Of a DNA stretch of 49,782 bases, positions 42,270-49,455 are shown piece after piece. This stretch comes from Agromyces sp. NDB4Y10. GTDB lineage: Bacteria; Actinomycetota; Actinomycetes; Actinomycetales; Microbacteriaceae. The notes beneath the pieces were generated by a model. It was not told the DNA's origin. It did no database searches and saw only the letters and a list, made by a program, of their open reading frames with translations. The stretch spans positions 1 to 49,782 of the forward strand of contig NZ_LQGY01000054.1 in the NCBI RefSeq assembly GCF_001620055.1, read 5' to 3'. The stretch's first letter is position 1, and every line of letters begins with the position of its first letter. The translations under genes and the position numbers were made by a program.

Positions 42270-43829
42270 GTGACCGAACGCACCGCACCCGAGACCGGCT
42301 CGATCACCCTGCCGCCCGGCGACGCCGCCCTCGGATCCGAGGAGGCGATGCCCGGCTCGCGGCATCCGGCCACGCCGACCCCGCCGACCTCGCCGACCGA
42401 TCGGGAGGCGCGCGACACGCGGGTGATCTGGCTGCTGCTCGCGGCGACGTTCGTCGTGTTCCTCAACGAGACGATCATGAGCGTCGCGATCCCCGAGCTG
42501 GTCGACGACCTCGGCGTCACGCTCACCGCGGCGCAGTGGCTCACAACCGCCTTCATGCTCACGATGGCCGTAGTGATCCCGATCACCGGGTTCCTGCTGC
42601 AGCGATTCCGCACCCGCCCCGTCTTCGGCACCGCGATGAGCCTCTTCTCGGCGGGCACGCTGCTCGCCGCGCTCGCACCCGGCTTCGAGGTGCTCCTCGC
42701 GGCGCGCATCGTGCAGGCGACCGGCACCGCGATCATGATGCCGCTGCTCATGACCACGCTCATGACGCTCGTGGCCCCGTCCGATCGCGGCCGCATCATG
42801 GGCCGGGTGTCGATCGTGATGTCGGTCGCGCCCGCCATCGGCCCGGCGATCTCCGGGTTGATCCTCAACTCGCTCGGCTGGCGGTACATGTTCTGGCTGG
42901 TCCTGCCGATCGCCGTCGCGATGCTCGTGATCGGCCTGCGGCGCGTGACCGACGTCGGCCAGACGCGCGTCTTCCCCATCGACCTCGGCTCGGTCGTGCT
43001 CTCCGCGTTCGGCTTCGGCGGCCTCGTGTACGGGCTCAGCCTGGTCGGCGGCGTCGTGAGCGGTCGAGCGCCTGGCGACGCCGTGCCGATGTGGCTCGCG
43101 CTCGCGATCGGTGCCGTCGGCGTGCTCGCGTTCATCCTGCGCCAGGTCGCCCTGCAGCGCACCGATCGAGCGCTGCTCGACCTGCGCACCTTCCGGACCC
43201 GGAACTTCGCGGTGTCGATCGCGATGATGGCCGTGATGATGGCGGCGCTGTTCGGCACGATCATCCTCCTGCCCATCTACCTCCAGGACGTGCTCGGACT
43301 CGAGCCGCTCGCGACCGGGCTCCTGGTCCTGCCGGGCGGCCTCGTCATGGGCCTGCTCGGCCCCACGGTGGGGCGCCTCTACGACCGGGTGGGCCCGACG
43401 CCGCTGCTCGTGCCCGGCAGCATCGTGGTGAGCGGCGTGCTGTGGTCGCTCACGCTCGTGACCGAGACGACGCCCCCGTGGATGGTCCTCGTCGCGCACG
43501 TGACGCTCTCGACGGCGCTCGCCTTCATGTTCACCCCGCTGTTCACGAGCGCCCTCGGATCGGTCGAGCCGCGCCTGTACTCGCACGGGTCGGCCATCGT
43601 CGGCACGCTCCAGCAGGTCGCCGGAGCGGCGGGCACCGCGATGTTCATCACGGTCATGACCGCCACGGCGGCCACCGCCGAGGCGGGCGGCACCGATGCG
43701 ATCGCGGCGCAGGCCGCGGGAGTGCGCGCGGCGTTCCTCGTCGGCGCCATCGTGTCGGTCTTCGCGATCGTCGGCGCGACGATGGTCCGTCGCCCGGCCG
43801 ACATGGTCCAGGCGCCCGCCGCGCACTGA
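42270..43829 (+). CDS. MFS transporter, DHA2 (14-helix) drug/proton antiporter family
   Basis: The 519-residue protein has a disordered N-terminus of about 50 residues and then 14 hydrophobic segments. Family motifs are LDxTI-like VVFLNETIMSVAIPEL in helix 1, the motif A stretch RFRTRPVFG and motif C in VSIVMSVAPAIGPAISG. EmrB/QacA-type proteins export hydrophobic or cationic compounds using the proton gradient; the substrate cannot be predicted. The usual Asp in the helix 1 motif D1 is Asn (LNETI). The start is GTG at 42270 with GACGAGGA upstream. It is separated from nadS by 162 bases and seems to be transcribed alone. Confidence 0.88.
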   Translation: MTERTAPETGSITLPPGDAALGSEEAMPGSRHPATPTPPTSPTDREARDTRVIWLLLAATFVVFLNETIMSVAIPELVDDLGVTLTAAQWLTTAFMLTMAVVIPITGFLLQRFRTRPVFGTAMSLFSAGTLLAALAPGFEVLLAARIVQATGTAIMMPLLMTTLMTLVAPSDRGRIMGRVSIVMSVAPAIGPAISGLILNSLGWRYMFWLVLPIAVAMLVIGLRRVTDVGQTRVFPIDLGSVVLSAFGFGGLVYGLSLVGGVVSGRAPGDAVPMWLALAIGAVGVLAFILRQVALQRTDRALLDLRTFRTRNFAVSIAMMAVMMAALFGTIILLPIYLQDVLGLEPLATGLLVLPGGLVMGLLGPTVGRLYDRVGPTPLLVPGSIVVSGVLWSLTLVTETTPPWMVLVAHVTLSTALAFMFTPLFTSALGSVEPRLYSHGSAIVGTLQQVAGAAGTAMFITVMTATAATAEAGGTDAIAAQAAGVRAAFLVGAIVSVFAIVGATMVRRPADMVQAPAAH

Positions 43830-43852
43830 ACGACGTCAGCCGACCGTCGGCG

Positions 43853-45511
43853 TCAGCCGCAGTCGGGGCGGCAGGTGCGCTGCGAGATGGCGTCGACCAG
43901 CACCGTGCCGAGGTCCTCGGGCTGCGCCGCCGAGTACGCCCCGCCCTTGGTGGCCTTGGCGATCTGCTGCATGGCCTGGAGGTCGGTGTCGGGTCCGAAG
44001 CCGATCATGATGACCGGAACCGGCTGGTTGGGATCGTCCATCTTCGCGAGCTCGGCGAGGAGCTGCTCGAGGCTGATGCCGTTCTCGTCCTCGTTCTTGC
44101 CGTCGGTGATGACGAGCACCGAGTTGACCTTCTCGGGGTCGTAGGTCTCGCGCACGCGCTTCACCGCGTCGAGCGTGGTGTCGTAGAGGCCGGTCGCGCC
44201 GCCCAGTCGCGAGGGCAGGGACTGGATGATGCCGGCGATGCGCTGCGTGTGCGCAGCGTCGGCGAGCGGGGCGATCGGGGCGACGTCCTCGTAGTCGAGG
44301 TTGCCGTTGCGGGCCGTCGAGAACAGCCAGACGCCCAGCTCGGCCTCGCCGGAGAACTTCTGGACCGCTCCCATCGCGGCCTGCTGGAACACGTCGATGC
44401 GACGGAGTCCGTTCGCCGCGGGGTCCTGCATCGACCCGGAGACGTCGATGACCGCGAGCATGCGACCGCGCATGGTCAGCACACCCCACGACCGCAGGAT
44501 CTCGATCTGGGAAGCCCCGTCGAGCTCGCCCTGCGCGGGCGGCGCGGTCGCGGCCACCCCGCGGGCCTCGAGCTCGCCGGTGCCGTCGGGGGCGCGGAAG
44601 CCCGCCTCGGCGAAGTGGTCGCCGGCCTTCGAGAGCGCCGTGCGGAACGCGTCGAGGTTCTCGGTCCGCTCCTTCGCCATGCGGACGAAGGGATAGTCGA
44701 GGGCCACGGTGCCCTCGGTGGGGTAGGCCGCGACGAGCGGCTCCGCCGACTTGTCGGCGTTGTGCGCCACGACCCGCGCTTCGCTGGTGAGCGTGATCAT
44801 CGGCGTGGACGACGAGGTGACGGTGGCCATGGCAGCATCCGTCGACGCGGGGATCGACTTGCTCAGCGCGATCATCGCACCGGCGAACTGGCGCGGGTCG
44901 TCGGGCGAGGTCTGCCCCTTCAGCGCGTACAGGCTCGCGAGGCTCGCGGCGGATGCCTCGGGGTCGGGCAGCAGCGCGGGGAGCTGGCCGCTCAGCACGC
45001 GGGCCCAGCTCACGGGCTCCTTCGCCAGCTCCTCGGCGTCGGACGCGGCCGCCGCGAACACGATGGGCGACGACACGATGGAGTCGCCGACCTCGAGGAC
45101 CGGCGCGCCGAGGCCGAGCGACGTGGCCGTCGCGCGCGTGCGATCGATCCACACGGTCGAGTCGGGGATCCAGACGTCGGCGTCGGCGGTGCCGGCGGCG
45201 ACGGATGCCGCGGTGTCGGCCGAGTCCTGCGCGCGCACCTCGGTCACGACGCATCGCTTCGGGTCGGCGTCGAAGTCCTCGGCGAGCTGGGCCACCGACT
45301 TGGCGATCGACGTGTCGGCGACGACGACGACCTGCTCCGGCTCATCGCACGCCGGCTGGTCGGCGGCCGCGAGGAGCGGGTTCAGGTGACCGCCCACCCA
45401 CAGGTAGACGCCGGACGCGACGAGGGCGATGACCGCCACGCCGGCACCGACGGACAGGATGAATCGGCGGCTCGGCGCCTTCGCCGGAGCCGCGACGCTG
45501 TGACGTCCCAC
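43853..45511 (-). CDS. Membrane-anchored fusion of a solute-binding domain and a VWA domain
   Basis: The 552-residue protein has a signal anchor at about 17-39. A type 2 periplasmic binding domain follows (about 58-325, PEQVVVVADTSIAKSVAQLA; DADVWIPDSTVWIDR), like molybdate- or sulfate-type binding proteins. The von Willebrand A domain (about 350-545) has a complete MIDAS: Asp356-Val-Ser-Gly-Ser360, the Thr of GGATGLYDTT and the Asp of VITDGKNED. Two Cys near the end (TCRPDC) may form a disulfide. VWA domains bind proteins through a metal ion; together the two domains suggest ligand-dependent adhesion or assembly outside the cell. The GTG at 45511 has TGGAG upstream. Confidence 0.82.
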   Translation of the reverse strand: MGRHSVAAPAKAPSRRFILSVGAGVAVIALVASGVYLWVGGHLNPLLAAADQPACDEPEQVVVVADTSIAKSVAQLAEDFDADPKRCVVTEVRAQDSADTAASVAAGTADADVWIPDSTVWIDRTRATATSLGLGAPVLEVGDSIVSSPIVFAAAASDAEELAKEPVSWARVLSGQLPALLPDPEASAASLASLYALKGQTSPDDPRQFAGAMIALSKSIPASTDAAMATVTSSSTPMITLTSEARVVAHNADKSAEPLVAAYPTEGTVALDYPFVRMAKERTENLDAFRTALSKAGDHFAEAGFRAPDGTGELEARGVAATAPPAQGELDGASQIEILRSWGVLTMRGRMLAVIDVSGSMQDPAANGLRRIDVFQQAAMGAVQKFSGEAELGVWLFSTARNGNLDYEDVAPIAPLADAAHTQRIAGIIQSLPSRLGGATGLYDTTLDAVKRVRETYDPEKVNSVLVITDGKNEDENGISLEQLLAELAKMDDPNQPVPVIMIGFGPDTDLQAMQQIAKATKGGAYSAAQPEDLGTVLVDAISQRTCRPDCG

Positions 45512-45561
45512 GGGGCACTCCAAGTTGAACGGCCGCGCGGGGGAGCGCGCCGATCCCAGTC

Positions 45562-45581
45562 TGAACGGGTTCCCCCGTTCA
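45562..45581. promoter_or_regulatory. Perfect palindrome TGAACGGG-TTCC-CCCGTTCA, candidate operator
   Basis: Two 8-base arms flank a four-base centre in the divergent region between the VWA-fusion gene and the phosphoribosyltransferase gene. Related half-sites occur at 45526-45532 (TGAACGG) and 46361-46368 (CCCGTTCA), the latter before the coiled-coil gene. Symmetry and place fit a repressor or activator site serving both directions. Confidence 0.45.
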
Positions 45582-45666
45582 GGGGGAAGGGTGCTGACAG
45601 CATATGCGAACATGAGCGAATGGCGAACTCGGCCGACGGCGCCGCAGCCGGGCGCGGGACCGGAGC

Positions 45667-46335
45667 GTGATCCGGTTCGCCGACCGGCGTGACGCGGGCC
45701 GCCGGCTCTCGGAATCGGTCGCGCGGCTGGACCTCGGCGACGCCGTCGTGCTCGGGCTCCCACGCGGCGGCGTCCCGGTCGCCGACGAGGTCGCCCGAGT
45801 CCTCGGCGCTCCGCTCGACGTGCTCGTGGTCCGCAAGCTCGGACTCCCCTCGCGGCCCGAGGTCGCCATGGGCGCCGTGGGCGAGGAGGATGCCGAGATC
45901 GTGAACGAGGACGTCGTCGGCCTCGGCCGCGTGACGCCCGAGGAGTTCGCCGGTGTCGAGCGCCGGGAGCGGGCCGAGCTCGAGGCCCGGGTGCGACGCT
46001 TCCGGGGAGACCGGCCGCCCGTTCCGCTCGCCGGACGCACCGCGGTCGTCGTCGACGACGGCGTCGCGACCGGGGCGACGGCCCGGGTCGCGTGTCGGGT
46101 CGCCCGTGAGCGCGGTGCGGTGCGGGTCGTCCTGGCGGTGCCCGTGGCCTCGCCGCGGGCGCTCGAGGGCATCCCGGAGGCGGACGAGGTCGTGTGCCTC
46201 GAGGTGCCGCCGGGCTTCATGTCGGTGGGCATGCACTATCTCGACTTCCGGCAGACGGAGGACCGCGAGGTGTCCGACATCCTCGCTCGCGCGCACGCCC
46301 GCCGCCGCGGTCAGGACGACTCGCCGACGCCCTGA
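45667..46335 (+). CDS. Phosphoribosyltransferase family protein
   Basis: The 222-residue type I phosphoribosyltransferase fold has the PRPP-binding loop VVVDDGVATGAT at 127-138 and an N-terminal LGLPRGGVPVADEVARVLG segment. It matches the stand-alone PRTase proteins often called predicted phosphoribosyltransferases, whose base acceptor is unknown; many occur next to dienelactone hydrolase or stress genes. The GTG at 45667 follows GGAG closely. It is divergent from the VWA-fusion gene and followed by the coiled-coil membrane protein. Confidence 0.8.
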   Translation: MIRFADRRDAGRRLSESVARLDLGDAVVLGLPRGGVPVADEVARVLGAPLDVLVVRKLGLPSRPEVAMGAVGEEDAEIVNEDVVGLGRVTPEEFAGVERRERAELEARVRRFRGDRPPVPLAGRTAVVVDDGVATGATARVACRVARERGAVRVVLAVPVASPRALEGIPEADEVVCLEVPPGFMSVGMHYLDFRQTEDREVSDILARAHARRRGQDDSPTP

Positions 46336-46426
46336 GCACAGCCGGAGCGCGCCGCGCAACCCCGTTCACGTCACGGCCCGTCCGCGGTTGAGTGTGTTCG
46401 AGCCCGAACGGGAAGGTGGAACAACC

Positions 46427-46843
46427 GTGGAGATGGACACCAGCACCATCATCTGGATCGTCGTCGGCGTGATCGCCCTGATCGCCCTCATCGCCGTCAT
46501 CGCGTGGATCGCGACCTCCAACCGGCGTCGCGAGAAGCAGGTCGAGGGCCGGCGCCACGAGGCCGCGGAGATGCGCGATCGAGCGGCCGAGGTCGAAGAG
46601 GCCGCGCGCGAACGCGAGGTCCGCGCGGCGAAGGCGGACGCCGCTGCCCGCGACGCGCAGGCCAAGGCGGCGGAGGCGCAGCTCGAGGCCGAGCGCCTGG
46701 CCGACCGCAGCCGCGAGCACCGCTCCGATGCGGATCGGCTGCGCGCCGAGCGCGATGAGCACGCGCGCGGCGCGGAAGCCGTGGACCCGGATGTCCTCGA
46801 CGGCGGCGACCGCGCGCCGTCCGAAGGCGAACCGCGCCGCTAG
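46427..46843 (+). CDS. Small membrane protein with a charged coiled-coil domain
   Basis: The 138-residue protein has one N-terminal transmembrane helix (about 8-29, TIIWIVVGVIALIALIAVIAWIA). A long alternating Arg/Glu/Ala helix follows (about 33-118, HEAAEMRDRAAEVEEAAREREV and similar), predicted as a coiled coil, and the tail is acidic. The GTG at 46427 has GAAGG upstream; an in-frame ATG at 46433 is an alternative. Proteins of this layout are common in actinobacteria near stress genes, with no assigned function. Confidence 0.72.
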   Translation: MEMDTSTIIWIVVGVIALIALIAVIAWIATSNRRREKQVEGRRHEAAEMRDRAAEVEEAAREREVRAAKADAAARDAQAKAAEAQLEAERLADRSREHRSDADRLRAERDEHARGAEAVDPDVLDGGDRAPSEGEPRR

Positions 46844-46862
46844 TCCGTGGTCCCGACCCCGG

Positions 46863-47054
46863 TCATCCGAACACGTGACGGATGCCGAGGGCCTCGTCGA
46901 CGCCCGCGTGCACGTCGTCGAGGCGGCATCCGTTCGGGCATCGGTACGAACTGACGGCGAGGCCGGCGTCGCCCATCGTGGGGACGACGGTCACGAGCGC
47001 GGCGGCGGTCGCACCGCAATCGGGGCAGGTCACGCGGGTCCATCGATCGGTCAC
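46863..47054 (-). CDS. Small zinc-ribbon-like protein
   Basis: The 63-residue protein begins near TRVTCPDCGATAAALVTVVP and continues with VSSYRCPNGCRLDDVH. One CxxC and one CxxxC pair, 23 residues apart, could bind one zinc ion. The GTG at 47054 overlaps the stop of the LON-domain gene as GTGA, which is strong evidence of translational coupling. No family is recognised. The coupling suggests that the two products act together or need a fixed ratio. Confidence 0.68.
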   Translation of the reverse strand: MTDRWTRVTCPDCGATAAALVTVVPTMGDAGLAVSSYRCPNGCRLDDVHAGVDEALGIRHVFG

Positions 47055-47848
47055 GGGTGCGTCTCCTCGGGGTCGTCGGTGGCGTCGGTACTGTCGGTGC
47101 GGTCGGTGCTGTCGGGGTCGTCGACGGTCTCGGCGGTTTCGGTTTCGGTGTCGGTGCCCGGCCGGTGCGCCCCCTCGCCGGTCGCGAGGCCCTCCCCGAG
47201 CGAGGCGAGCTCGGCGTCGAGGTCGTCCTCGGCGGTCCAGGCCGCGGTGAGGACCTCGCCCGCGCCGTGGGTGAGGTCGATCAGGCCCACGAGCAGGTCG
47301 CGGAGGCTGCGCGAGCCGAGGAGCCGGACCTGGTCGAGCGGCGTGAGCGGCGCGATCCCCGCGAGCTGCCACGCGGATGCCACGGGGTCGTCGCTGAGTC
47401 CCACGTCCGCGTCCCACGGCAGCTCCACGAACTCGCTCGCCCTGGCGATCGTCCGCCGGACGACGAGCTCGGCCTGCGCCAGGAGCGGGGCGAGCGACGG
47501 ATCCCATTCGAGCTCGGGCACGTCGCGGACGATGGCCGCGGGATGCGGATCGTCGTCGAGCCACTCGACGACCTCGATGCGCCGACCGCCGCGCGCGAGG
47601 ACCGCGAGCATCCCGTCGGTCTCGCCGAGTTCGGTCACCTCCGCGACCGTCCCGTGACGGAAGCGTCGCTGGGCCTCCGCGCCCGCGGCCTCGCGTCCGC
47701 TCTCGATGAGCACGACGCCGAACTCGGCGGGGCGGGCGCCGAGCACGCGCGACATCATCACGAGGTAGCGCTCCTCGAACACGCGCAGCGCGAGCGGCAT
47801 GTGCGGGAAGAGCACGCTGCCGAGCGGGAACATCGCGAACGGGGCCAT
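47051..47848 (-). CDS. LON substrate-binding domain protein without ATPase or protease domains
   Basis: The 265-residue protein carries the LON N-domain (about 4-215: MFPLGSVLFPHMPLALRVFE; RYLVMMSRVLG; GTVAEVTELGETDGMLAVLARGGRR as separate blocks). Full Lon would continue into an AAA+ and a serine-lysine protease domain; none is present. The last 45 residues are low-complexity Asp/Thr/Glu, encoded by a GTC-GGT repeat tract. In full Lon this domain recognises substrates, so an adaptor or binding role is plausible. It is coupled to the small zinc-ribbon gene and lies 69 bases after the Fpg gene. Confidence 0.85.
   Translation of the reverse strand: MAPFAMFPLGSVLFPHMPLALRVFEERYLVMMSRVLGARPAEFGVVLIESGREAAGAEAQRRFRHGTVAEVTELGETDGMLAVLARGGRRIEVVEWLDDDPHPAAIVRDVPELEWDPSLAPLLAQAELVVRRTIARASEFVELPWDADVGLSDDPVASAWQLAGIAPLTPLDQVRLLGSRSLRDLLVGLIDLTHGAGEVLTAAWTAEDDLDAELASLGEGLATGEGAHRPGTDTETETAETVDDPDSTDRTDSTDATDDPEETHP
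47071..47157. repeat. GTCGGT-rich low-complexity tract in the 3' end of the LON-domain gene
   Basis: Imperfect 6- to 9-base units of GTCGGT, GTCGGG and TTTCGG type encode the acidic Asp-Ser-Thr-Asp tail on the minus strand. Such a tract can vary in length by slippage. It has no unique spacers and is not a CRISPR array. Confidence 0.55.
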
Positions 47849-47917
47849 GCGGCGAGTGAACCACCGTGCGGCTGGGAACGGGGCCCGAATCAGCGGCCTC
47901 GCGGCATCCCCTCAGCC

Positions 47918-48805
47918 CTACTTCAGCAGCCGGGAACGCACGCGATCGGCGAGCGGCTTGCCGCCCGTCTGGCAGGTCGGGCAGTACTGGAACGTCGAGT
48001 CGTGGAACTCGACCTGTCGGATCGTGTCGCCGCAGACCGGACACGCCTCGCCGGTCCGGCCGTGGACGCGCAGGCGTCGGCGCTTGGCGTCCTTCAGTTC
48101 GGCGGCGGGCCGCCCGGATGCCTCGGCGAGCGCCTCCCCGAGGGTCTCCCGCATCGCCGCGTAGAGCCGCGCGACCTCGTCGGGCGTGAGGGACGCGGCG
48201 AGCTTGTACGGCGACATCTTCGCGGCGTGGAGGATCTCGTCGGAGTACGCGTTGCCGATGCCCGCGAGGACGGACTGGTCGCGAAGCAGCCCCTTGACCT
48301 GCGTGCGCCGGCCAGCGAGCAGGGCGGCGAACTCGTCGGGACCGAACCCCTCGGTCATGGGATCGGGACCCAGTCGGGCGATGCCCGGCACCTGCTCCGG
48401 ATCGCGGACCACGTACACCGCGAGCGACTTCTTGGTGCCGGCCTCGGTCAGGTCGAACCCGGAGCCGTCGTCGAGGCGGACGCGCAGGGCGATGGGCGAC
48501 TTGCCCGGACGGAGCACGGTCGCGGGCACCACGTCGTACCAGCGCAACCACCCGGCGCGCGCGAGGTGGAAGGCGAGGTGCAGCGAGTCGGCAGCTCCGG
48601 CGTCGGCATCCGCGCCGAACTCGAGGTCGAGGAACTTGCCGTGCCGGGAGACCGCGGTGACGGTTCGTCCCTCGAGCGCCTGGAGCGGCGGGTCGAACGT
48701 CTTCAGCGCGGAGATCGCCGCCACGCGTGCCGAGGCGACGGCACGCCCGACCGCGCGCTCGCGGAGGAACCCGGCGAGCGCCTCGACCTCGGGCATCTCC
48801 GGCAC
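47918..48805 (-). CDS. Fpg/Nei family DNA glycosylase/AP lyase
   Basis: The 295-residue protein starts MPEMPEVE: after removal of Met, Pro2 is the catalytic nucleophile and Glu3 the acid. Lys57 in HGKFLDLEF, the helix-two-turn-helix with Asn185 (DQSVLAGIGNAYSDEILHAA) and a zinc finger with Cys255, Cys258, Cys275 and Cys278 are all present. The zinc-finger arginine that contacts the lesion strand in classical Fpg is Asp or His here (EFHDSTFQYC), which suggests the Nei-like or divergent actinobacterial branch. It removes oxidised bases from DNA. The gene lies upstream of the LON-domain gene on the same strand. Confidence 0.88.
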   Translation of the reverse strand: MPEMPEVEALAGFLRERAVGRAVASARVAAISALKTFDPPLQALEGRTVTAVSRHGKFLDLEFGADADAGAADSLHLAFHLARAGWLRWYDVVPATVLRPGKSPIALRVRLDDGSGFDLTEAGTKKSLAVYVVRDPEQVPGIARLGPDPMTEGFGPDEFAALLAGRRTQVKGLLRDQSVLAGIGNAYSDEILHAAKMSPYKLAASLTPDEVARLYAAMRETLGEALAEASGRPAAELKDAKRRRLRVHGRTGEACPVCGDTIRQVEFHDSTFQYCPTCQTGGKPLADRVRSRLLK

Positions 48806-48883
48806 TCCCCCATCGTGTCACCGGGGGCCGACATCCGCACGGCTTCGGGCGGCGGGATGCGTCGCGACGTGGGCCGGAGGCGT

Positions 48884-49234
48884 CTAGGACGGGCCGACGG
48901 CCGACTCCGCGGCATCCGTCGTCTCGCCGTCGATGGCGCGCAGGGCGTCGACGAGATCCGGCGTGAGCTGCAGCCCGCGGACCGCGTTCGCCGCCATCAT
49001 GAGGCGGTTCATCCAGCGCCGGTCGAGGCGGGGCTCCTCGTCAGTGTCGTACTGGGCGAGGATCGGCATGGTGGGGTTCACCATGACCTCGTCGTGGTGG
49101 CCGTCGTCGGCGACCCAGCCGACGATCACGGGCTCGCGCACCCGCATCTTCGCGATGACCACCGCGTGGACGTGCGCGAGCACGTCGTCCGGCAGGTCGA
49201 TCCGGACGATGCGGCCGAGCATGAGATTGCCCAA
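48884..49234 (-). CDS. Hypothetical protein
   Basis: The 116-residue soluble protein reads LMLGRIVRIDLPDDVLAHVH, then VVIAKMRVREPVIVGWVADD, and continues with NPTMPILAQYDTDEEPRLDR and helical RRWMNRLMMAANAVRGLQL. The TTG at 49234 is preferred because GGAAGGA lies five bases upstream; an in-frame ATG at 49222 is the alternative. It looks like an alpha/beta fold with a C-terminal acidic tail. I do not recognise the family. The region upstream carries three palindromes. Confidence 0.65.
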   Translation of the reverse strand: MGNLMLGRIVRIDLPDDVLAHVHAVVIAKMRVREPVIVGWVADDGHHDEVMVNPTMPILAQYDTDEEPRLDRRWMNRLMMAANAVRGLQLTPDLVDALRAIDGETTDAAESAVGPS

Positions 49235-49277
49235 GGTGGTCCTTCCGATGCGGGGGAATCGGTCAGGCCGCCGGTCG

Positions 49278-49293
49278 CCCGGAAGCTTCCGGG
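49278..49293. repeat. Perfect palindrome CCCGGAAGCTTCCGGG
   Basis: A 16-base perfect palindrome lies in the divergent region between the hypothetical gene and the last gene, 44 bases upstream of the TTG start. It could be an operator or form a small hairpin in the leader of the hypothetical gene. Confidence 0.4.
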
Positions 49294-49371
49294 GTGTGCA
49301 CGGTCGAACTCGTGCGCGGACCGACGGCCTGTCACGGGCTTCGGGTGCCCGCGCAGTCATGTCTATGCACT

Positions 49372-49383
49372 GGATCGCGATCC
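49372..49383. repeat. Perfect palindrome GGATCGCGATCC
   Basis: A 12-base perfect palindrome lies in the same divergent region, next to an AT-richer stretch (GTCATGTCTATGCAC). It is a possible regulator site. Confidence 0.3.
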
Positions 49384-49409
49384 GGGGAGGGTCTTGACAC
49401 GGGTCGTCC

Positions 49410-49424
49410 GCCCATGGCATGGGC
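49410..49424. repeat. Perfect palindrome GCCCATG-G-CATGGGC
   Basis: A 15-base palindrome lies 20 bases upstream of the -10 box at 49444, where it would overlap the -35 region of the last gene. It is a good position for a regulator of that gene. Confidence 0.4.
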
Positions 49425-49443
49425 ACCCGGGCGTTCGGCACCG

Positions 49444-49449
49444 TATGAT
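49444..49449 (+). promoter_or_regulatory. -10 box (TATGAT) six bases before the last gene; predicted leaderless promoter
   Basis: TATGAT is followed by CCCGCT and the GTG at 49456. It is the closest of the eight start-adjacent boxes to the sigma70-type consensus. Confidence 0.55.
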
Positions 49450-49455
49450 CCCGCT

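Noticed and set aside
39996..43826. Open frame of about 1270 codons on the minus strand
   Set aside because: It is antisense to nadC, nadS and the MFS gene, with low-complexity Arg/His/Asp composition typical of a shadow frame.
43834..43852. GCCGA/TCGGC hairpin between the MFS and VWA-fusion genes as terminator
   Set aside because: The stem is only five or six pairs in a 23-base spacer and could arise by chance at this GC content.
47071..47157. Short tandem units that might suggest a CRISPR array
   Set aside because: The units are 6 to 9 bases, imperfect, without unique spacers, and they encode the acidic tail of the LON-domain protein in frame.
49394..49399. Consensus TTGACA as a -35 box of the last gene
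   Set aside because: It is 44 bases from the TATGAT box, far beyond the usual 16 to 19. At 17 bases downstream there is only GCATGG, a poor -10.
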